5,734 nucleotides of DNA from the NCBI GenBank assembly GCA_947453015.1, contig CANGFL010000103.1, forward strand, positions 1 to 5,734, read 5' to 3'. The notes beneath the pieces were generated by a model. It was not told the DNA's origin. It saw only the letters and a program-made list of their open reading frames with translations, and searched no databases. The position numbers were made by a program, and so were the translations under genes. Of the stretch, positions 1 through 4,439 are shown piece after piece. The stretch is from Oxalobacteraceae bacterium (GTDB taxonomy: Bacteria > Pseudomonadota > Gammaproteobacteria > Burkholderiales > Burkholderiaceae_D). How positions within the stretch are numbered: position 1 is the stretch's first letter; each line of letters starts with the position of its first letter.

Positions 1-26
1 GTGTTGTATATCTTTAGAGTGCTCAT
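1..26 (-). CDS. cysS: Cysteinyl-tRNA synthetase, first nine codons (partial, runs off left edge)
   Basis: Reading the minus strand from the ATG at 26 gives MSTLKIYNT before the edge. This closely resembles the CysS N-terminus (E. coli begins MLKIFNTLTR). CysS charges tRNA-Cys with cysteine in the cytoplasm. An in-frame TAA lies two codons upstream (30-32), so the ATG at 26 is the earliest possible start. The bases just upstream on this strand are pyrimidine-rich and show no Shine-Dalgarno site. A cysS gene divergent from ppiA is, as I recall, a common arrangement in Burkholderiales, which supports the call. Only nine residues are visible, so the identification rests on this short match plus context. 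Confidence 0.7.
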
Positions 27-65
27 GAATTAAAAGAGGAATGCCGTGGCAGAAAAGCCGAAGGT

Positions 66-93
66 ACTGTAAATCGATTATTACTTTTTTCAA
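66..93 (-). promoter_or_regulatory. Possible sigma70 promoter for cysS
   Basis: On the minus strand TTGAAA (88-93) is followed after 16 bp by TACAGT (66-71). These match the -35 and -10 consensus at five and four of six positions. Transcription would start near 59 and leave a leader of about 33 nt before the cysS ATG. The segment between the boxes is AT-rich. It is the best candidate I see in this gap, but weak. Confidence 0.35.
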
Positions 94-160
94 AATAATG
101 CCGAACAACCACCTACTGCGCTGGTCACATAAAACTTAGGCCGTCTTGCATGTCCGGTAT

Positions 161-178
161 TTTGATAGAATGCGAGTC
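161..178 (+). promoter_or_regulatory. Extended -10 promoter for ppiA-ppiB-lpxH
   Basis: TGATAGAAT at 163-171 is an extended -10 element: TG, one base, then TAGAAT (five of six matches to TATAAT). The nearest -35-like hexamer, TTGCAT at 146-151, is only 14 bp away. The promoter therefore probably relies on the TG extension rather than a standard -35. The predicted start near 178 gives a ppiA leader of about 80 nt. Confidence 0.6.
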
Positions 179-195
179 TCACTAAAGTATAACAT

Positions 196-233
196 TGAAG
201 CATCTGAATCCCTGTAACAACGGTGCTTCAGAT
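196..233 (+). repeat. Overlapping, mutually exclusive inverted repeats in the ppiA leader
   Basis: TGAAGCA (196-202) is perfectly complementary to TGCTTCA (224-230). The adjacent ATCTGAA (202-208) is perfectly complementary to TTCAGAT (227-233). The right-hand arms overlap, so the RNA could form one 7-bp stem or the other but not both. The element lies between the predicted transcription start and the ppiA ribosome site. Loops of 18 to 21 nt make either stem only modestly stable, so function is uncertain. Confidence 0.4.
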
Positions 234-244
234 ACACACTCTCC

Positions 245-250
245 GGAAGG
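245..250 (+). promoter_or_regulatory. Ribosome binding site fixing the ppiA start
   Basis: GGAAGG ends 7 nt before the ATG at 258. This spacing is near ideal and selects that ATG over the in-frame TTG at 195, which has no purine-rich site before it. The ATG also places the signal peptide exactly at the N-terminus. Confidence 0.8.
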
Positions 251-257
251 AAATTTC

Positions 258-827
258 ATGCGCTACGGCCGTCGCCAGTTTATGCAATTTTGCACTGCTG
301 CTGTTTTGGCATCCTTGACCACGATGGCAATGGCTGCTGATCCAGCTCCCAAGGTATCCATCAAAACTAACATGGGTGAAATCATTGTAGAAGTTTACCC
401 AGACAAAGCACCCAAAACGGTAGAAAACTTTTTAACGTACGTAAAATCAGGTTTTTACAACGGAACAATTTTTCACCGAGTAATTAATGGCTTCATGGTC
501 CAAGGTGGTGGCTACGATCAATCAATGAAAGAAAAGCCTACCCGTGCACCGATACAAAACGAAGCAAAAAATGGATTGAAAAATCGTGCTTACACGATTG
601 CTATGGCTCGCACACCTGATCCTCATTCCGCGAGCGCTCAATTTTTTATTAACGGCAATGACAATGCCTTTCTGGATTATCCTGGCCAAGATGGTTGGGG
701 ATACGCCGTGTTTGGCAAAGTTATCAGCGGCAAAGAAGTTATTCAAAAAATTCAAGTCGTAGAGACGGATAAAAGAGACAAACCCAAAGCGAATGTCATC
801 ATTGAATCCGCTTCCATGATTGATTAA
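258..827 (+). CDS. ppiA: Exported peptidyl-prolyl cis-trans isomerase A (cyclophilin)
   Basis: A cyclophilin that catalyses cis-trans isomerisation of X-Pro bonds to help proteins fold outside the cytoplasm. From the ATG at 258 it has 189 residues, about the family length. Residues 1-26 form a signal peptide: basic MRYGRR, a hydrophobic stretch, and an AMA cleavage site before ADPAPK. The twin arginine at 5-6 followed by QF recalls a Tat signal, so Tat or Sec export is open. The cyclophilin domain spans about 33-188. Active-site equivalents are visible: FHRVINGFM with Arg74, Phe79 and Met80, then Gln82, and QFFIN with Phe130. The position of human CypA Trp121 is Phe138, as in bacterial, weakly cyclosporin-binding members. 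It heads a plus-strand cluster, 32 bp before its cytoplasmic paralogue ppiB. Confidence 0.9.
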   Translation: MRYGRRQFMQFCTAAVLASLTTMAMAADPAPKVSIKTNMGEIIVEVYPDKAPKTVENFLTYVKSGFYNGTIFHRVINGFMVQGGGYDQSMKEKPTRAPIQNEAKNGLKNRAYTIAMARTPDPHSASAQFFINGNDNAFLDYPGQDGWGYAVFGKVISGKEVIQKIQVVETDKRDKPKANVIIESASMID

Positions 828-859
828 TTTATTAGCATTGATTTAGGAGCAGCACGTTT

Positions 860-1348
860 ATGAATGTTGTACTTACCACCAATCACGGCGCCATTACGCT
901 GGAGCTTGACGTAGAAAAAGCACCCAAGTCCGTTGAGAATTTTGTTAACTACGTAAAGTCTGGCCACTACGATGGCACTATTTTTCATCGGGTGATCGAT
1001 GGCTTCATGATTCAGGGCGGAGGCTTTGATCCTGACATGACACAAAAATCCACCAACGATCCGATTGATAACGAGGCTGAGAATGGCCTTAAAAATGATC
1101 GTTACACCATCGCAATGGCGCGTACCTCGGATCCCCATTCTGCAACAGCTCAGTTTTTCATTAACGTTGGTGACAACGACTTTCTAAATTATCCTGGCTC
1201 TGATGGTTGGGGCTACGCAGTATTTGGCAAAGTCTCTGATGGCGAGGATGTTGTTGACGCGATTCGTGCCGTTAAAACCGGACGTAAGAGTATGTTTTCT
1301 GATGTGCCTGTCGAGACTGTCGTGATTGAAAAGGCTGAAGTCGTTTGA
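860..1348 (+). CDS. ppiB: Cytoplasmic peptidyl-prolyl cis-trans isomerase B (cyclophilin)
   Basis: A 162-residue cyclophilin without signal peptide, close in length and sequence to E. coli PpiB (164 residues). It assists folding at proline bonds in the cytoplasm. Active-site features in order are [14 protein letters not shown] (Arg44, Phe49, Met50, Gln52), TIAMART, QFFIN (Phe100) and FLN (Phe108, Leu109), followed by [15 protein letters not shown] at 845-849 lies 10 nt before the ATG and supports this start. It is strongly similar to the ppiA product immediately upstream, so the two are tandem paralogues serving two compartments. The stop codon lies 6 bp before the first possible lpxH start, which suggests translational coupling. 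A terminator-like hairpin follows at 1384-1418. Confidence 0.93.
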   Translation: MNVVLTTNHGAITLELDVEKAPKSVENFVNYVKSGHYDGTIFHRVIDGFMIQGGGFDPDMTQKSTNDPIDNEAENGLKNDRYTIAMARTSDPHSATAQFFINVGDNDFLNYPGSDGWGYAVFGKVSDGEDVVDAIRAVKTGRKSMFSDVPVETVVIEKAEVV

Positions 1349-1354
1349 TCTGAC

Positions 1355-2173
1355 ATGAGTTCACTCTCAACATCACCTAAAGCAAAAGCGCAACCGACGA
1401 TGGTTGCGCTTTTTGTTTCAGATCTGCATTTGAGTCCAGACACACCTAAGACCTTAGCGGCGTTTTTTGCATTTTTAAAAAATGAAGCAGTGCATGCGAC
1501 TCAACTCTATTTGCTAGGCGATCTATTTGAGTACTGGCCAGGTGATGATGATGTGGATTCACCATTTCCTCAACAAGTCTGCCAAGAACTAAAACGCGTT
1601 TCTGATCAAGGTACGAAGATATTTTGGCTCAGTGGTAATCGAGATTTTTTAGTCGGCCCCGCTTTCGCCGCAGCAGCCGGACTGACTTTATTAAATGAAC
1701 CTCATGTGGCTGACATAGCCGGTAAAAAAATCCTACTCGTGCATGGTGATGCACAGTGTACGGACGATACGGCTTATATGACGTTTCGCACGCAAGTTCG
1801 CAATCCGGAATGGCAAGCAGCGTTTCTTGCACGCCCGCTTGCCGAACGTAAGAGCATCATCGCTGGTATGCGCGAAGGCAGCCGCGCTGCGCAAAAAGAA
1901 AAATCCATGGCGATCATGGATGTTAATCCTGCACAAATAGCTGCACTATTTAAAACGCATGGAGTTAATCTACTGATTCATGGTCACACGCATAGGCCAG
2001 ACATACATCACACTCCCGAAGGAGTGCGCTATGTATTGCCGGATTGGGATTGTGAAGCAAGTGGTGCGATTGAACAGAGTGCTGCGGATAAGCGTCGTGG
2101 TGGCTGGTTAGCGTTGGATAGCGCAGGTGAATTACACTCCGTCAGAATGCGAGATACTTCTTTCGAAGAATAA
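1355..2173 (+). CDS. lpxH: UDP-2,3-diacylglucosamine pyrophosphohydrolase (lipid A synthesis)
   Basis: LpxH cleaves UDP-2,3-diacylglucosamine to lipid X and UMP, the fourth step of lipid A synthesis, at the inner face of the cytoplasmic membrane. The calcineurin-like metal-binding motifs are all present, numbered from the ATG at 1355: SDLHL (Asp23, His25), GD (Asp56), GNRDFL (Asn95, Arg96), HGD (His130) and GHTHRP (His211, His213). Also diagnostic are CTDD (135-138) and AIMDVN (186-191). The length is 272 residues against 240 in E. coli, partly because of a 15-residue Ser/Lys-rich N-terminal extension. The only other in-frame start is ATG at 1400, which begins MVALFVSDLHLS at the usual family position and gives 257 residues. 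Neither ATG has a clear Shine-Dalgarno site. I keep 1355 because it lies 6 bp after the ppiB stop, allowing coupling, but 1400 is nearly as likely. Confidence 0.92.
   Translation: MSSLSTSPKAKAQPTMVALFVSDLHLSPDTPKTLAAFFAFLKNEAVHATQLYLLGDLFEYWPGDDDVDSPFPQQVCQELKRVSDQGTKIFWLSGNRDFLVGPAFAAAAGLTLLNEPHVADIAGKKILLVHGDAQCTDDTAYMTFRTQVRNPEWQAAFLARPLAERKSIIAGMREGSRAAQKEKSMAIMDVNPAQIAALFKTHGVNLLIHGHTHRPDIHHTPEGVRYVLPDWDCEASGAIEQSAADKRRGGWLALDSAGELHSVRMRDTSFEE
1384..1418 (+). terminator. Terminator-like hairpin lying across the lpxH start
   Basis: AAAAGCGCAACC (1384-1395) and GGTTGCGCTTTT (1402-1413) form a perfect 12-bp stem with a 6-nt loop GACGAT. TTTTT (1410-1414) then GTTT follow on the plus strand. 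Read on the minus strand, the same stem is also followed by TTTT, so the shape is bidirectional. It is the clearest intrinsic-terminator shape in the window. It lies inside the reading frame if lpxH starts at 1355, and it holds the alternative ATG (1400-1402) at its loop and stem edge. It could end a ppiA-ppiB transcript, attenuate lpxH, or hide the inner start codon. Function is inferred from shape only. Confidence 0.6.
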
Positions 2174-2199
2174 GCTCTGAGCATTTGAAACAGGCGTGA

Positions 2200-2454
2200 T
2201 TAATTCAGTATCCACTCGCCCGATTGCTTGATAGCGTGATACATCGCATCCGGTGCCAGATCGATTTTTCCAGGCCAAGTTACCGCGCCATGTTCAATGT
2301 AGGCTTGCCGGAAAATTTCAGGATCTTTAAGAACTTCAAATACACCAGTTAAATGGCTGGTTTCGAACACCACCTTACCTGACGTCCCATCTGCAAACGT
2401 TACCTGAATACTCAGTGGTGAAATAGTCTTTACGTCAACGACTTGCCATTCCAT
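2200..2454 (-). CDS. DUF2442 family small protein
   Basis: An 84-residue protein of unknown function matching DUF2442 by pattern: an N-terminal VVDVKTISPLSIQVTFADG strand pair, a central FEVLKDPEIFRQAYIE segment, and the characteristic VTWPGKIDLAPDAMY near the C-terminus. No membrane segment or signal peptide is visible. On the minus strand, GAGG (2460-2463) lies 5 nt before the ATG and overlaps the TGA of the upstream DUF4160 gene, so the two are almost certainly cotranscribed and possibly translationally coupled. DUF2442 and DUF4160 genes are, to my recollection, often adjacent in bacterial genomes, and a toxin-antitoxin-like role has been suspected. Nothing in this sequence proves that. 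It converges on lpxH with 26 bp between the stop codons and no obvious terminator there. Confidence 0.8.
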   Translation of the reverse strand: MEWQVVDVKTISPLSIQVTFADGTSGKVVFETSHLTGVFEVLKDPEIFRQAYIEHGAVTWPGKIDLAPDAMYHAIKQSGEWILN

Positions 2455-2461
2455 ACGAGCC

Positions 2462-2692
2462 TCACTTCAAAGGAATAATTGCTTTGGGTTGTTGTTTCGC
2501 CTTGCACAGATTCCAATTTTCAAGCAATTCGTGTTGATGCAACTCAGCCCAATCTAACACAAGCTCAAGGGCGCGCCTAGGAAGGTATCCTGACGAAATG
2601 AACAAACCTTCGATATTGATGATCGCCTCATGTTCAGAATAAATCGCATGAAAATGCGGGGGTGAATGATCGTTAAAAAACATACGAATCAA
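2462..2692 (-). CDS. DUF4160 family small protein, N-terminus cut off by an in-frame stop (possible pseudogene)
   Basis: The open part encodes 76 residues and carries the DUF4160 hallmarks: MFFNDHSPPHFHAIYSEHEA, then SGYLPRRALELVLDWAELH and HELLENWNL. Function is unknown. The frame opens only at a poor TTG (2692) or an ATG at 2683, neither with a Shine-Dalgarno site. Upstream in the same frame, separated by a TAA at 2699-2701, is a typical family N-terminus, MPTISAF, starting at ATG 2722. The original gene was therefore probably 86 residues (2462-2722), with codon 8 now a stop where Tyr is usual. Everything after the stop is intact, which argues for a recent mutation, reinitiation, readthrough or sequencing error. 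It precedes the DUF2442 gene by 7 bp and shares its transcript. Confidence 0.75.
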   Translation of the reverse strand: MIRMFFNDHSPPHFHAIYSEHEAIINIEGLFISSGYLPRRALELVLDWAELHQHELLENWNLCKAKQQPKAIIPLK

Positions 2693-2731
2693 AATCCCTT
2701 AGAACGCACTGATTGTAGGCATACAAACCTC
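2693..2731 (-). pseudogene. Original start of the DUF4160 gene: SD, seven codons and premature TAA
   Basis: On the minus strand GAGG (2728-2731) stands 5 nt before ATG (2720-2722). The following codons read M-P-T-I-S-A-F, then TAA (2699-2701), then G-I, and continue in frame into the open part at L-I-R-M-F-F. From family knowledge, DUF4160 proteins often begin MPTIS-x-F-Y-G-I followed by a short hydrophobic run, so the stop replaces an expected Tyr codon; one base change would do. The GAGG-N5-ATG context is the same as for the partner DUF2442 gene, showing this was the true start. Confidence 0.7.
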
Positions 2732-2748
2732 ATCGGATCAATGCTTGC

Positions 2749-2777
2749 ATTTTGCGCAACCTCAAAAGAGCAGTCAA
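2749..2777 (-). promoter_or_regulatory. Sigma70-like promoter of the DUF4160-DUF2442 pair, with palindrome
   Basis: On the minus strand TTGACT (2772-2777, five of six to consensus) is followed after exactly 17 bp by CAAAAT (2749-2754, four of six). Transcription would start near 2742, giving a leader of about 20 nt that contains the GAGG ribosome site. A perfect palindrome, TTGCGCAA (2752-2759), overlaps the upstream half of the -10 box and could be an operator half-site, as in self-regulated small-gene pairs. The operator idea is speculative. Confidence 0.5.
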
Positions 2778-2841
2778 GATTGGTTATGCTCAAACTTCGT
2801 CATTGTGCTGAATTCACATAATCGATTGCAAAAGATCTAAA

Positions 2842-3591
2842 TCACTCCACCAATTTATTCAGCTTTTCCGGATTGAATTTATCCAGCTCGACGACAGTCT
2901 CACACGCTATACCAGCGGCTTTGAGTGCTTCGAGAATTTTTACTAACTGTAATTCCTGACTAGACGCATTGTCGATCAGACCGTGCAAAGCTTTTGACAA
3001 CGGATCGTCACCATTCGCTGTCAAGCCATACGCAGCAAACATTTTTGCTGTTGCGTCTTCACGTTCAGTGGCTGCCGTTTTTTCGATAATGCGTGCAGGA
3101 TTACCGACTGCGGTGGCACCCGCAGGGACTTCTTTGACGACGACTGCGTTCGAGCCAATCTTAGCGCCCTCGCCCACAGTAAACGAGCCCAACACTTTGG
3201 CACCCGCGCCAATGATCACACCGCGCTCTAAGGTCGGGTGTCGCTTGGTTCCTTTGGATAGTGATGTACCGCCCAGAGTGACACCTTGATAGATAGTGCA
3301 ATCGTCACCGATGTCCGCTGTCTCACCGATCACGACACCAAAGCCATGATCGATAAAAACGCGTCGACCTATGGTGGCACCGGGGTGAATCTCAATGCCG
3401 GTTAATCCACGGGCCATATGCGAAATAAAACGCCCCATCCATTTAAAGCCATGGCGCCAGCATGCACTAGACCAGCGGTGTAACACGATGGCATGCAGGC
3501 CGGGATAGCACGTCAACACCTCCCATGAACTGCGGGCGGCGGGGTCACGTGCCATGATGCTAGCGATGTCTTCCCTGAGGCGGCTAAACAT
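2842..3591 (-). CDS. cysE: Serine O-acetyltransferase
   Basis: CysE transfers acetyl from acetyl-CoA to L-serine, making O-acetylserine for cysteine synthesis in the cytoplasm. The protein has 249 residues. A short helical N-terminal domain (1-65) is followed by a left-handed beta-helix of hexapeptide repeats (about 66-170). Catalytic equivalents are visible: Asp81-His82 in [14 protein letters not shown] and His118 in KRHPTLERG. The acetyl-CoA-binding region includes [16 protein letters not shown] and GNPARI. Its N-terminal domain is shorter than that of E. coli CysE (273 residues). The C-terminal tail (about 172-249) is predicted helical and unlike the short inhibitory tail of E. coli, so feedback control by cysteine may differ; this is inference. 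It lies 70 bp downstream of rlmB on the same strand. No good Shine-Dalgarno site precedes the ATG. I see no clear terminator after it. Confidence 0.93.
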   Translation of the reverse strand: MFSRLREDIASIMARDPAARSSWEVLTCYPGLHAIVLHRWSSACWRHGFKWMGRFISHMARGLTGIEIHPGATIGRRVFIDHGFGVVIGETADIGDDCTIYQGVTLGGTSLSKGTKRHPTLERGVIIGAGAKVLGSFTVGEGAKIGSNAVVVKEVPAGATAVGNPARIIEKTAATEREDATAKMFAAYGLTANGDDPLSKALHGLIDNASSQELQLVKILEALKAAGIACETVVELDKFNPEKLNKLVE

Positions 3592-3661
3592 GAATGTCGA
3601 TAAATCAGTAAAAAGTGAATTTTAGGTGATTTGGCAGAATTAGATCCACTCACCCACTGTA

Positions 3662-4408
3662 CTAGGCGGTCGGCACTATCAAGCGTTGACGTCTCGCCTC
3701 GTACAGGCAGATACCCGAGGCCACTGACACGTTCAGACTTTCAACCGAGCCTAGCATAGGCAAGCTGACCAAACGATCGCAATTCTCGCGCGTTAAACGC
3801 CGCATGCCCTCACCTTCAGAGCCCATCACAAAAGCGACGCCTCCGGTGTAGTCGACATCGTAGATCGTACTTTCTGCATCATCTGTTGTGCCTGTTAGCC
3901 AAATATCGTGTTCCTGCAGCTCGCGCATAGCACGCGCCAGATTGGTCACAGTAATGTACGGCACGTTGTCAGCTGCACCACTAGCGACTTTCGCTGCGGT
4001 TGCGTTTAAACCCACGGCTCTATCCTTAGGTGCAATCACGGCATGCGCGCCAGCACCATCGGCAACACGTAAGCACGCACCCAAATTATGCGGGTCGGTC
4101 ACACCATCAAGCAGCAACAACAAAGGTGGCCCTTGTATACCATCAATCAATTCAGACAAATTACGAGCGAGCGAGATTTCACCCGCACGCGCTACCACGC
4201 CTTGATGCCGGCGCGTGCCCACCATAGCGTCCAGTCGCTGATCGTCTGCCTGAATGATCCGCACATTAGCGGATTTAGCGGAGCGCAAAAGATCGCCCAT
4301 ACGTCGATCATGACGAGCGGCATCAACATAAATTTCTTCTATGGTCGATGCATCATGACGAATGCGTGCGGCAACTGCATGAAATCCGAAAAGGAGTTTG
4401 GTCTTCAT
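3662..4408 (-). CDS. rlmB: 23S rRNA (guanosine-2'-O)-methyltransferase RlmB
   Basis: RlmB methylates the 2'-O of G2251 in the peptidyl-transferase P loop of 23S rRNA using S-adenosylmethionine. The 248-residue protein matches E. coli RlmB (243 residues) over its length. The N-terminal substrate-binding domain (about 4-75) starts [12 protein letters not shown]. The SPOUT knotted domain carries motif 1, [17 protein letters not shown] (101-117, with Asn108 and Arg114), motif 2, [13 protein letters not shown] (194-206), and motif 3, [17 protein letters not shown] (216-232, with Asn226). [20 protein letters not shown] (127-146) is also typical. It follows rnr after 31 bp, the widespread rnr-rlmB operon arrangement, linking RNA decay with ribosome maturation. 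No Shine-Dalgarno site is visible before the ATG. Confidence 0.95.
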   Translation of the reverse strand: MKTKLLFGFHAVAARIRHDASTIEEIYVDAARHDRRMGDLLRSAKSANVRIIQADDQRLDAMVGTRRHQGVVARAGEISLARNLSELIDGIQGPPLLLLLDGVTDPHNLGACLRVADGAGAHAVIAPKDRAVGLNATAAKVASGAADNVPYITVTNLARAMRELQEHDIWLTGTTDDAESTIYDVDYTGGVAFVMGSEGEGMRRLTRENCDRLVSLPMLGSVESLNVSVASGICLYEARRQRLIVPTA

Positions 4409-4439
4409 TGTTTTATGGTCAGTGAGCTAAGGCTCGGTG

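Larger units (their letters stand above)
27..257. other. Divergent cysS-ppiA intergenic region
   Basis: No gene is supported here. It holds the candidate promoters for both directions and the ppiA leader with its inverted repeats. An AT-rich core (71-99) contains the arms ATTATT (77-82) and AATAAT (94-99). I see no tRNA, small ORF with a ribosome site, or terminator. Confidence 0.6.

Noticed and set aside
146..171. TTGCAT plus TAGAAT read as a classical -35/-10 pair
   Set aside because: The spacer is only 14 bp. The TG extension before TAGAAT is a better explanation.
195..257. Extending PpiA upstream to the in-frame TTG at 195, giving 210 residues
   Set aside because: No ribosome site precedes 195, it would bury the signal peptide inside the protein, and the ATG at 258 has GGAAGG at ideal spacing.
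1254..1282. TTGACG inside ppiB as a private promoter for lpxH
   Set aside because: No acceptable -10 hexamer lies 16-18 bp downstream.
2174..2199. Terminator between the convergent lpxH and DUF2442 stop codons
   Set aside because: Only GCTC-T-GAGC is present, with a 1-nt loop that cannot fold as a hairpin and no T tract.
2969..3289. Plus-strand open frame of 106 codons opposite cysE
   Set aside because: It is a shadow of the cysE hexapeptide-repeat region, with no independent coding evidence.
3625..3654. Interrupted hairpin (minus strand GGTGA...TCACC with inner TGG...CCA) between rlmB and cysE as a terminator
   Set aside because: It has an internal loop, an 11-nt apical loop and no immediate U tract. 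It is too weak to call, and cysE is probably read from the rnr-rlmB transcript.
4424..4435. GAGC/GCTC mini-hairpin between rnr and rlmB
   Set aside because: The stem is four base pairs with no T run. It is likely chance.
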